Positions 10,265-35,256 of a stretch of 64,000 bases of DNA are shown one piece after another (the first letter of the stretch is position 1; each line of letters opens with the position of its first letter). The notes under the pieces are model-generated. The model was not told the DNA's origin, searched no databases, and saw only the letters and a program-made list of their open reading frames with translations. The DNA is taken from positions 108,058 through 172,057 of the forward strand of contig WIXG01000157.1 of NCBI GenBank assembly GCA_009869945.1, read 5' to 3'. A program made the position numbers and the translations under genes. This stretch comes from Mesaphorura yosii. Its lineage: Eukaryota; Arthropoda; Collembola; Poduromorpha; Tullbergiidae.

Positions 10265-11260
10265 TCACATGTGCACCGTTCTTGCTTTCTTGCTCTGACC
10301 CTTCTTCTTGCCCTTGCCCTTCAAAAGCCCGTCGATAACAAGAAGCCCTTCCTTTGGATGATGAATGTACAGTTTGTCAACATCATCGACACTGGGGCAG
10401 ATTATCCCAAAAGTGTGCGTCTGTCCAGCCGAATCTTTGGATTTCACTGTTAAGTGGTTTTCTTCTGAATCGACTAGAACTTCGCTATCTTTACTGCCTC
10501 CGACGTCAATTTGTATGCTGAACAGCCCGTTCTCAAGATCCAATTCGGCAGTGTGGTCTTTGTATTTGTTGTAGAGTTGGAATGTTTTCTTCGAATTCCT
10601 GCCAATTTATGGGAAAATGCTGAGAATGCGTCAAGTTTAAAATACGCATGCAACTTACTTTCCGAACAGTCCAGTAGCCGGGGTTTCCTTACAGCCATTT
10701 CTCGGACTATGTTTCTTTGGATTCTTCCTATGCCCGTAGTCAAAATCGTTGAACAAAGATCCCATAAACAGCGCATCGTATTCATCCGACAAATTATCGT
10801 CATCGTCAAAGGGGTCAGGCCCAAGATCAAAAAGCAAATCCGTTCGCCTTCGCTCAGCCCTCAGTTGGTACAGCTTGTATTTGAGTTGCATGAGGCCAAA
10901 GTAGTGATCCACATAATTGTTGAAACGAGAGTGCAAATGTTTCATGTCCCGTTCATGCTTCTCTCGGAGAATTCTTGTCAAATTGTCCTGCACTTCTGAT
11001 GATTAAAAAAATTCGTCGCATCAAAGCCCCAGCAGGTTATAAAAATTAAAAATCTTTGCAAGATTACCTTTGTTCTTTATCTCGGCGTATGCAGAATTGA
11101 AATATTTACTTGACGGCCTACCACAGCTGAGAGCCTCTGCACGGGCGCTACCCCCGCCGTTGGTTTTCGCACAGCCGGAAAGTTTTGGGGATTGGGTTTT
11201 CGAAGTGAACTGCTTTTTGTCTAGCCTCTCAGCACATTTTGTTCGGTATGACTTGTCCAT
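10265..11260 (-). CDS. Protein with C-terminal alpha-crystallin/Hsp20-like domain
   Basis: Three exons on the minus strand (11260-11068, 10995-10659, 10598-10265) encode 287 residues. The last 100 residues look like an alpha-crystallin fold: FSIQIDV, EVLVD, NHLTVKSK, TFGIICPSVDDVD, and GLLVIDGLLK match the strand pattern of small heat-shock proteins, including the G-L-L-V-I strand. A lysine-rich tail follows (GKGKKKGQSKKAR), and no C-terminal IxI motif is seen. The N-terminal half is unlike classical small heat-shock proteins: a Cys/Lys-rich start, an amphipathic helix (REKHERDMKHLHSRF), then an acidic stretch with DPFDDDDN. A chaperone-related role is possible but unproven; it may be a Hsp20-like adaptor rather than a stress chaperone. 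No signal peptide is present. Confidence 0.7.
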
Positions 11261-12428
11261 GATGTCACAAACACGGACCAGCTACCTGGAGTCCGATCTG
11301 GTTTGTATTCGGAGTTTATATTTAGTCCTTAATTGAATCGTAGTGCACGTAATTTTGCGTGTAGCATTCGATACTCGCTGTCACTTACCTGCTACACATA
11401 CAACTAATGCTAAAGTTCGGTTTAGTTTCAGATCCAAGTCCAACTCTTCCGGTGCGTATTGATTAAATAGGAGACTCGGTTTCGAAGCAGCCAGCCCTCG
11501 TGTCGTGTACTTTGTTTATAAATGTGTGCACTCGGCAAAAATTGCAATAGTCAGGCGTTTCTAAAGGAAAGACAGTCATAATGAATGATTTAGACTCAAA
11601 ATGAAGGTGCGAAATCACCAATTAGTGATGAAATACCGAACAGGCGATAAAAATGGATTTGGGATGCATGCATGCAATCGTTTTCAACAAAGAATGAGAC
11701 CATCCGCACTCCCATGCTGAATCGGAGCCGACTACCGCAAACGAGCCCGAGAGGGGGCTCTGAGCACCAAGCCCATGCGTAATTATTTCGGAAAGTTGGC
11801 GTCACTTTTTCTCTATGTTATACCACGCTCTGCAATGCAATGCTGCTGCTGTGGTAAGTCATGGCCTTGCTGTGCTGCTGTACTTCTTCGCCCGCACGCC
11901 ATAGTGCAGAAATGGGAACGGTTGATGATGCTCGGTTTGTGCAGTACCGCTTTCATTTAAAGATGCAACCGAAAAGACTCCAACAATTTATACATGAGTT
12001 TACTTTGTGCATGATTCTTAATAAGTAGAACACAGGCCACATAAGACAACAAAGAGTTTTGTGTATTAATTTTAAGCAATTTAATGACGGACCCAATTAA
12101 TTAAACCTGCGGACTGATTTATAGTTTGTAATCTGTATTTTGCGAATTAATATTTTTGAATTCAGTGCGTGATGTAAATTAATAAGTTCAACCGAAGGTT
12201 TTGGACGAGTACGAGCACACAGCATTGATAGAGCGTGAAGCGTGATTATTAAATTGATTAAGTATTGAAACGCAATTGATCGGAAATTAAATCACGCGGA
12301 AATTTGTTTCATACTAAGCGGTGGCGGATGACTGTATTTCTACGTAGAAAATAAACTTAATTACGCCCCAACAAGCAACCAACTGACAGGAAACGCCACA
12401 CGAGGCGAGTTCTACCGGCCGGCTCAGA
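11261..12428. other. Divergent intergenic region
   Basis: This separates the minus-strand Hsp20-like gene from the plus-strand zinc-finger gene, so both promoters should lie here. No confident TATA box is assigned. A GCATGCATGCATGCA-like run is near 11664-11678. No coding sequence could be supported. Confidence 0.4.
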
Positions 12429-15400
12429 ATGGAAGTCGAAGAGGTATGGATCGGTCTAATAATTATCAGCTTATCTTTAAAAATGTAGCTTAATTATGTA
12501 ACTTAGCAAAATTGAATACTCTGAACAAAGTATTTTGGGCCGGCTGGGCTTGTTAGAAACAAACGTGATATACGAACACAATGAACAAAGACCCCGACGC
12601 CTACTACATAATTGAAATTGATTAAACTCATGTCTTTTCTATTTTACAGGATCCAGGAACTTATCAGGAGGTCGTCTACATTCTTAGAGAGGATGGAACC
12701 GTCGAGGAAAAGTTTACCTTATCTGAAAGCGTAGATGAACTAGCAGGAGAAAATTTCCGTCAAGGCGAAAATATTGTTGCAGTTTCTGACATTCTCGCTC
12801 CACCGGCCAATATCAACATTAATGCCAAAACTCCCACCAATTTTAACACAGTGACACTTGTCAATGAAAGAGGAGAAGAGATAACATCATGCCCACCCTC
12901 AGCTGTTACCATAAATGAGGGTGGAAATATGGAGACGCAGATATTTCATTTAAATGGTCTGGAACAGCTTGGTTTTGATGCTACTGCAACTTCTGCTGGC
13001 TCAAATTTCAGTAATTCTGTATTAAGCCAAGTCCCACAACAACTAATGGAGCTGGATGAAACTGTACTGAATAGTGAAAATGTGAACATAATTGAGTTAG
13101 ATGAAGGCAATGACAGCATCCAACTGTTTTCAACACCACAATCGTCCAACAAGTTCGTCATCAACACAATCAACTTGAACAATAGCAACTTTTTTTCGAC
13201 AAACACTAACCTTCGGCCTGCACAGCCACAAACCAATTATTCGTTTACTTTACCTCGGACGTATGCGAAGAATGTGGGTAGCAGTAAAGTAAGCAAAGTC
13301 CGAACTTTGCCAACACAAGGTGTTTCACAGTTATTATTGGCCCATGAAATATCAAGTCAGGACCATTCAAGACCGATAATTATTGCAAATGCTCGAACTG
13401 TTACTCCTGAAGAACTAGAATGGATTAAAAGTCCAGGGGACAAGGATGAATTTGTCGATGAAGCGAATCCAGACGTCATAACGTATGGCACAGTCGAGGT
13501 CAAAACAGCAAAAGAACAAAGTGTTAATTATGTTTATCACGATTCATCTTCGTCAATTCCTCTGCACGTTTCTTTCGTGCTGGAACCCGAAGCTAAGACG
13601 GAGGCCGAAGGCGAGAGTGATGTGAAGTTAGATAATCCACTTGAGGCTCAACCCGAGCCAGAAGTCGATGCAATGACTGATACAATTCTTGAAATAAAAG
13701 AAAATGTAGAAAATGTGTTAGAAGTGCAAAAGAAGCTGGAAGCAGAAATTGAATCAGAGTTGCCAAAAGTAAAGCGAAAAAGGAGAAACTGGCTATGGAG
13801 CTCCATCGACGAAGGTGATGAGCTGCTAAGAAACTTCAAGAGAAGACCTAGCAAAGGGAGTAAGTGGTACATAAATTTCTTTATTCGACTGAATTTAATT
13901 AATTGTACAATTTCTTGATGTTTTTGCAGAGAGATGGATGTGTGGAGTGTGCTACGCTTGGTTCGAACAGAGAACTCAATTAGATAAGCACTTTCATGAG
14001 ACACATTTCAAGACAGCAAAATTCCAAAAGTGCCGATTTTGCGATAAAAGGTTCCTTGCTCGGTTTTTGTGTCTGAGGCATGAAAAAACCCACGACAGCA
14101 AGTTGACTGGGCCATTAAAACGGTAAGAATTGTTCGTAGTTACTTGATCTAACAGAGTCACGTCCTGGTACTATATCGGTGAAATGCTTTCTTTCTGTAG
14201 TTACTGCATCAAAAAGGCGGATGGAACTCTGCAACCATCCTCATTTTTTAAAGAAGCCAGAAAAACTGCACCATTTTCCGAACCATTTACAAAATGTCTC
14301 CTGCACCTTTTGAGGCAGTTTAAGCTCCAGTTTTACGAGTGCATAGACTGTGGCATTAAGTTCAAGTCTGACGTAGCCGCCAGAGATCATTACGACCTCG
14401 TCCATGCGGTTCAAGAGTGTATGCTTTGTAACGAGAAGTTTCACAAAATGGCGAAGCTCGAAGAACATCTAAGTGAAGCACATGAATTCTATTATTTGAA
14501 ATCATTCCCAAATGACTATTGGAGTCTTCAGGAGATACTTGCCCTAGAACATGAAGGACAGCGGGACGACTCAATTGCTTCCAGAGTCGAATTCTTACAT
14601 CCGTACGCAAAGAACCCTGACTTGGAACCGCCAGAGAGGAGGAATTACTTTTACTACCTGAAACGAATGAAAGCATTCGAGTCTGAAGAAAAGAGCACCA
14701 GAAGATCAAGCTCCAAGTTTAGATTTTTAAGAAAGAAACCTGAAATGCCAAAATTGGCATTGCCATCATCTCCCGCACCGACAACTGAGGTAGGCACGAA
14801 TTCGGAAGACGGTCCACCCTCTCTGAAGAAGGAATCGCCGTACGAGTGCAAAATCTGCTATCAATCGTTCCCGACTGACACCGAATTTTCGAATCATATA
14901 AAGGCCAATCATTCGTACGAAGTTAAGCCCAAACCTTTTCCTTGCACATTCTGTGACAAGAAGTTTGCGACACACTCCAACCGGAAAGAGCACGAAAGAA
15001 TCCATACACAAGAAAAGAATTATGTCTGCCCCTTCTGTAATAAGGCTTTCATTCAAATCTCGAATTTGAAGAAGCACGTCACAACTCACAAGGACCAGAA
15101 TCTAAAGTAAGTGGATCGGTTGAACGGAAGAGTAAAACTAGAATTGGATATACTTCCCCCTCATCATGCCTAATTATTTACTTTGTTTGCAGATGCAATA
15201 CATGTGATAAGCAATTCGTCACGAAGAACTCTCTGGTTAGTTTATTGTTTTGCAAAGTTGAACTTGGTGTAACAAAAACAATTTTGTCTGAGTTTCATTT
15301 TCCGGTGGCTCTAAAGAATCTTCTCAATTTAACGTTTGTTGGGTTGAATTGTTCCGCCATCAAGTCTTTGACGTGTTATTGTCGAGATTTGTCTTAATCA

Positions 15401-16173
15401 ATTTAACTTCTCATTTTCAGATATTGCATCAACGTGCTCATGCTGCGGATAGAAAGTTCCGTTGCAATCTTTGTGACCGGGCCTACAACTATGCGTCCCT
15501 GCTCAAAAGGCATATGAGGTTAGGAATGTTTTCATTTTTTATCAATGATGTTACAGGCTATCTTTCTGCTTTGATTTAAAACACTTTTCTATTTTCTTGC
15601 AGAATTCATACAGGAGAGGTAAGCATGAAAAATTATGTAACATTTGTGGTGGCCCTTTTCTCATTTTAACATTCAAGTTAAGGTTGACGACAGTATGCAG
15701 ATACTGATAATACCGCTTTTTAATTGCAGTGTCCTTACGAATGTGATATTTGTTTCCAACCATTTCATGAGCTGGTCAGTTTGCATTATCATAGGTGAGT
15801 GATTGTGTACCTGTCCTGTACTCTTCGGTATCCCCGATGCTGCACTATTCCATCCTGACTTTCTTCACATATTGATTAACATTCTATGAATTTCAGGAAA
15901 AAAGTTCATACTGGCGAACGCCCTCACAAATGTGACATTTGCGGGAAAGCCTTCATTCTCTCCTCTGATTTGAAGAAGCATTCAAGCGTCCATAACAAGA
16001 CTGATCCAAATGCTGCCCCCGCTGCGAAAACTGCGAAACCCGGAAGGCTTCCGCGTTCGAAGAGATCTGTAGAACAAAATCCGATTGAACTGAAGCCAGT
16101 TGTAGAAGCTAAAGAGGAACCTACGACTACGACTATTGCGATTAGTGTGGAAAATGTGGTACTCGCAGAGTGA
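12429..16173 (+). CDS. C2H2 zinc-finger protein with 11 fingers
   Basis: Nine exons encode 940 residues: 12429-12443, 12650-13859, 13930-14122, 14201-15106, 15193-15235, 15421-15518, 15603-15618, 15730-15794, 15897-16173. The first exon encodes only MEVEE. Residues 6-410 are acidic, Asn/Gln/Ser-rich and finger-free, resembling a regulatory region. A basic KVKRKRRNW patch near 375 could be a nuclear signal. Fingers follow in two small groups and then a C-terminal run: CGVC, CRFC, CIDC, CMLC, CKIC, CTFC, CPFC, CNTC, CNLC, CDIC and CDIC, each closed by H-x3-5-H. Several fingers are linked by TGE-type linkers. The protein is presumably a nuclear DNA-binding transcription regulator, target unknown. 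No KRAB, ZAD or BTB domain was recognised. Exon 7 is a 16-nt micro-exon coding RIHTGE. Confidence 0.9.
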
Positions 16174-16362
16174 GTCACCTGAAGGTGATTTGAGGATAGA
16201 TCCGGCCGGCCTGATTTGGTTTCCTGCACAATGCCAGACGTCATAAAATGGCTTGTTAGTAATGTTAGATATTTTCCATAACGGGAATTCAGAACTAATT
16301 TTTATTTTATAACTAATTATGAATTTGACGTATCATTATTGACTTGACATGAAGTACTGTCC

Positions 16363-16368
16363 AATAAA
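16363..16368 (+). other. Polyadenylation signal of zinc-finger gene
   Basis: AATAAA lies 190 nt after the stop codon at 16173. Confidence 0.6.
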
Positions 16369-16451
16369 GACTTCATTTAATCTGACGAATATGCTGGTGT
16401 CGATAACTTAAGAATTATTTAGAATCTCTGCCCAAGCTGAATTTTTTCTAT

Positions 16452-16457
16452 TTTATT
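16452..16457 (-). other. Polyadenylation signal of SNAPC4-like gene (minus strand)
   Basis: A minus-strand AATAAA lies 88 nt beyond the stop codon at 16545. With the plus-strand signal at 16363-16368, the two convergent transcripts end within roughly 100 nt of each other. Confidence 0.55.
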
Positions 16458-16544
16458 CAAACAAGCTCAACATAAAGAGAAATATAAATAGAGAATGCAA
16501 GCACAACGAAGCATGAAAGTGTAACAAATGGTCAACGTAAATAG

Positions 16545-19500
16545 TTAGTCGTCATCATCAGCAATATCAATAAGCTCTGGTTCTGGTAATGCAATTCTAT
16601 CTGACTCCGTGAATTCTGGTTCCTCAATATCCTCAAGTTCCTCATCTGATGGTTCCGGTGTCTCGTCCCTCCTCTTCTTTGTCGGCTTCGCGCTCGCGCA
16701 CTTCGCAGGAGTCCTCTTACTGCCACGTCGACTAAGTCGTGCACTCAGAATTTCCACCTCCTCTGTGGGCTCAACCGGCTGGCAAATACCCTTCACTTCC
16801 GGCATCTGAGACAGCTCGTACGCAAGTGGAATGTACGGACGATGAGCATCTCTCTTGAGCGATTTAGTTCGAGTGAAGCGAGCGTAGTATTTGTAGACGT
16901 CCTCCTGATACTCCGTCAACTGGAACTGTATTTCCTCTCTTGGAATAAGCGCCACGCCACGAATGTGCATTGCTGAAGCCATGCTCTGAGGAAGGTCACG
17001 ATGGAAAGTTCCTGCCAGAAAATGAGACAACGACGGCATTAGCTTAGACTCTGAATGCTGGGTAGCCACCCACCAAAACCAGAAAATGCCGAAAACTTAC
17101 TCCGATCAAAGGTCTTTTGTCGCTCATTAACTTTCTGAACGACATCCTTCCAGATGCAGTCTCTTTGTTCCACGTATGCACTCAACGATCCAATGGCAGA
17201 TCTCATGATGTCTCTATTGAATGCAAGCAGCATTCTGGCCAATTCCTCTTCAGTTGGTGGGCTGCCCGTGTTGATTTGCTCGAACTGTATTAGAGGTAAT
17301 TCCACAACTCTTTTCAGTACATCCAAAATGTCACTGAGATGCTTGTATTGAAATATGTTGTATCTTGTCATCGAGTATGACTCGTGGTACTACAAGGAAC
17401 GAAAACACAACTAGAACTGATTAGAATGATTCACTTGCTGTATACTGTCATGAACTGATTTTCAGACCCCTTGACTTACAGCTTCAACGGATCCAAAGTT
17501 ATTAAGGCGTTTCTGCAAGATTTTCCAGCGAGTTAAGCAACCTTTCCTGTTTTTGAACGAATTGAAGGTGTCCGAAATCTTCCTCCAGTCTCTCTTCATT
17601 GAGTCCGCTAGTGCCAGCAGTTGTTTGTCCTCCTCACTACAAATGTAGAATAATCAATTGAATGAAGAACTGCTAGATTGAGTTGACTAGAAGCTATGTT
17701 AAGAATTTGTGAGTCAAAAACTCAATTACATCGTCCACGGGATTATAAAGTTGGCAAAAAGATTTCCAGCACGATCTCTCCAGACAGTTTCAAATCTCCA
17801 CGGCAAGTATGCAATAAGTTCTCCAAAATGCCCTTCACGAGCAACGTGTGCCTTCAGCTTTTCAATGGTTAAGATTAGAAGAGCATCCTCGATTCGAGAG
17901 AACTGGCCAGCCTTCAAGATTGGGTTCGTATTCTTTTTGAACCTGTCGGGAAATCGATAGAAACCAATTACAGCTATAGTTCTTACTCTGATGCAGTTTA
18001 ATTGCAGTGACTACCGTACCGATCCATAGTTCTATTCTTTGTCGCAAGATCATCATTGAGCTTGAAAGCCACTTTTTTCCAGTTGCCTCCTGTGTTGGCA
18101 ACCAACTGGTTCAACTGTTCATCCTTCACTGGATCCCAGTTCATAAGCAAAGTCTTTAGAATCGTGTTCTTCCATTTTTGGAAGCATTGAAACACAGTTC
18201 TATTGTTTCCAATTAATTCAGCAATCTTTTCGATCTCATTAATTCCAAATCTCTCAACAAGACCCTGCACACAAGAGTGATTGACGGAACTGACGGTGCA
18301 CTAACTAAAACTAAGGTATAAGACTGAAAAATTTACCAACAACTTTTTTGCTTCCTGTAGAGTCCATCTTTTCCCGTTTATGGCAGGATCCACTTCATGT
18401 TTAAATGCCAAGTAGCAGTCCAACGCAGATCTCATCTTTTTGGTTTTTAGGGTCTGTAAAGTCAGGTTGTCAAGAACAGAGAAGGTATAACTCGTCGGTT
18501 TAGAATTTGAGATGATGCTTCACTAAAATTTATATGAACTTGAATGTTTACTGACCACTTTGCTCGAAACGGATTCCCAGTTAATTTCGTCCCTTAGTTC
18601 CTCAACAAGTGCCACGTACTTAAGTTTCCGCGCAGCATCCGAACTTTTGTCACACCACTCTTGAATGTCCGCGTTGTTAGTTTTGTAGCGTACAGTTATT
18701 CCACCCGGTAAAGTGAACAATGTTGGCGTTATCGACGCGAACACCGGCTGCCGTCCAGCCTTCAGTGATGGGCGTCCTCTTTTCTTAACTACGACTCTTT
18801 CTTCGTCCTCGTTGCTATCATTCATCATGTCGTCCATGCGTTTACCTTCCAGTTCCCTCCCTTTCACTTGAACGCATTCTTGCATTAAGAGCGTGGTCCT
18901 CAATTTAATGCGAAATAATTTGCGTTCCACCAAGCAATCACGAATTGAATCCTTCAGAGCTGACGTATCCTTTGCCATCCCTATTAATGATCAAGTATGC
19001 CAGTAATGCCAGCCATACCAGAAGGAATTTGCGACCGCGACTCCGTGACCGGTGATGAAACAGCGTCGAGTTATTTTTACTTACAATTTTGTCGGACATT
19101 AAAATCCAAAGGAACGTGTTTCAGTTGCGAACCCCAAAACTCCATGCTGGGATGAGCTGGTGCAGCGCTAAGTCCATCTGATGTCTTCAAGTATGGTGCA
19201 GTGAGTTGATACCTGAGTGGTTTCAAACCCCAAATGCTTTCTTCGTCCAAAGTTTTCGATTCCAATGCTAGCCGCTTACACAATGCAATGCGATTGCGCT
19301 AAAAGCCAAAAACAGGAGCAGTAGTGATAACGGTTAATAATGAAATAAGTATATTTCTTTTGTAACTTTTGTTCTGTTGGTCACTAATTATGAATGTTCG
19401 TCAATTTCGTACGTACCAGAAGTTGCGTTTTTCTCATTTTGGACAAATCAATAAACGTCCACCATTTCTCTAAGCTGATGCCAGCCTGCAGCGCATTCAA

Positions 19501-20260
19501 GCTGAGTTTTGACAACATCGAGGCATTATCATAGATCGAATCTGCAACAGTAGCAGCAAGGATAGAATTCATGCCACGCGGGATTGAAATTGAATGAAGC
19601 ATATGATCATATGAAGTTTAACAGAAATGGGCAGAGCCACTATGATGAGTACCTGTTCCATACATTAAGATTTGGCTCGGGAAGTTCAAGGGGTTAAATG
19701 TATGCTGAAAAGATCCCGGGATCGGGTAGTCCATATATTGGGAGAGAAAATAACGTTGAGCCTGCGTATTTTCTGTTCCGGCATTGTCCACCTTCGTCGC
19801 CAACCAAGCAGCACTTTGCATTGGAAGACTTTTCCTTATTGTCTGCCTATTTATCCGATGTGAAGCGACGCGATGAAAATTCGGTTGAAGTCTGTCGGCG
19901 GGAGGAGTGGCATGAATCTTTGGAGCCACTGGCTTTAACAAATTAATCAATTCGCTTGTTCTTCTGTCCTGTTCAGTCTTGATTGAATGAGAAACTGCCA
20001 AACCTGCACATTTCATATTTCATTAATTATCACGCATTCATTTAAATACAGGCACATTCTGCATTTTGCCGTGCTATCAACTCTATATTGGCGTCATGTT
20101 GATACTAATTCGAAAAAGGAAAGGACTTACTTTTCCTTTCCTTCAGCGTGGAAAAGGGTGCCGCAAACTCCAAGGCTATTTTTGCTGCAGACGTTGACTT
20201 GCGTCGCACGCGGCGCCGGTTCTTCGTATCTTCATTGTCAGAAGAGTCGGAGGAGTCCAT
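16545..20260 (-). CDS. SNAPC4: Myb-repeat protein, SNAPC4 (SNAP190)-like
   Basis: Eleven minus-strand exons give 910 residues: 20260-20131, 20003-19653, 19541-19417, 19298-19085, 18980-18556, 18453-18337, 18264-18020, 17942-17730, 17636-17480, 17389-17101, 17011-16545. Residues 440-650 hold tandem Myb/SANT-type repeats: KRWTLQEAKKLL...VFQCFQKW; NWDPVKDEQLNQLV; QFSRIEDALLIL; and PWTIEEDKQLLALADSM...RDWRKI...CLTRWK. The stretch AINGKRW...KIAELIGNNRTVFQCFQKW parallels a conserved SNAPC4 segment that I recall (SINKQEW...KIAEELGTSRSAFQCLQKF). SNAPC4 is the large DNA-binding subunit of the complex that activates snRNA genes through the proximal sequence element. The N-terminus is Ser/Asp-rich and basic; the C-terminus is acidic with a KPTKKRR signal. 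Repeats are degenerate, so another Myb protein remains possible. All exons close in phase. Confidence 0.75.
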
Positions 20261-21539
20261 GATGCCGTTACCTGTAAATATTACAAAAAGAAATGCTCAT
20301 GAGATTTAAAACGATGTTTTAGCATATCTTAGTCTAAGTCATTCAATAATCTTAACCCAGGAGCTATTTGCTTTTGCAACGGTTTTGGCTAATCGTAGTT
20401 AGAAAGCCAGTCTTGGTCTTTAGCCTTCTCTGTTTCTCGTTTAGGCTCTATGAATATGAACGACGCCTAGGACGCGAAGCTTCAGGGAACCTACCTGCAA
20501 GCGGGATCTGCTCCAGATAATTCTTTGTTACTTTCACCAATGAAGACAATGGGCACACTTTCTCACCTTTAATCGCAGTTATTTCTTGATGAATCTCCAA
20601 CAGACCAAGTCACGGAAATTAAAACTAAATAGTCAATTCGACGAAGCTCGCAATCAACAACTATGACACAACGAGACTCGACCACCAAGAAAGGCGAATG
20701 CGCAATCAGCTTCAGCTCCATGTGCAGCGTGCAGGTACAGTGCGGAGCGAACTCTGCTTTCTTTGTCTCTCGTAACGCCTTGTTCATTGGTCGACCACAA
20801 AAAAGCAAGAACGCTGTTGCGTTGTGAGGTCATGACGAACAACGCATGCCATGCAGCATTGTAACATCATGTCCACGTGGTCGCGCGGAGGAGTCTCGAG
20901 CCAAGATCTTGGATCCGAACAGGATGTCTATGCAAGCTGATTATGAAATCATGAATCCTAACGATGATGCGTTTTACGAGATATGAGACAAAGGGTGAAA
21001 GGAGCAACGCGACGGTGTATTTACTTCCCAATTTATTTAATCCAATTCACTGACTATTACCCTACAATAATTAGCATACGATCATGAACGAACAACCACA
21101 ACATTCTGAGATTCATCATGCAATATGTCAACACGTTAAAAGGATCAAACCACAAATTAGCGTTAGCAAAAATAATAGACGGTAGATCATGTATTCTAAT
21201 AATCATCGTTAGCTTAACACTAGTTTTAGCTACCGCTAGTGTTTTAGAAATTGATTTGCAGCTGCATCAATTAATTTTATTACAAAAGACTAGCATGTCA
21301 ACTCCTCCAGCGTGTAATCTGTACGAATACGAATACCACGAGCACAATCTCCTAGTAATACGTAACGGTAATTCTATTCAAATACTGTTTCTTCATGTTA
21401 GCATTAGGCTATCGGCAATCACGACTACGTAAATTAGCAAAACAACGAACATGAGGTAAAATTGAGGCAAGGAAAGGGAAGTTTCGCTTTCTATTCAAAA
21501 CTTTGTCACCGAACAACTGAACATAAAGCTTAATTTTAC
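20261..21539. other. Spacer between SNAPC4-like and Pitx genes
   Basis: Both flanking genes run on the minus strand, so this region holds the SNAPC4-like promoter and the end of the Pitx transcript. No additional gene is supported; the longest open frames lack any recognisable similarity. Confidence 0.4.
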
Positions 21540-21569
21540 TTTATTTCGCCCTCACGTATCTACTTTATT
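21540..21569 (-). other. Pitx polyadenylation signals (minus strand)
   Basis: Two minus-strand AATAAA matches lie at 21564-21569 and 21540-21545, about 145 to 175 nt beyond the Pitx stop codon at 21713. A third lies at 21032-21037 and would extend the 3' UTR. Which is used cannot be told from sequence. Confidence 0.45.
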
Positions 21570-21712
21570 CATTCCTTCCTTATCTGAAATCTCGAGCCAG
21601 TCTAATACTATCCTTATTATAAATATACTTCCCGGTACATACAATTAATTAATTTCGCATTCCCTTCGATCTTATTTTACTCCTCATTACCGCCAATAGT
21701 CGAATTTAGAAT

Positions 21713-35256
<13,544 letters not shown>

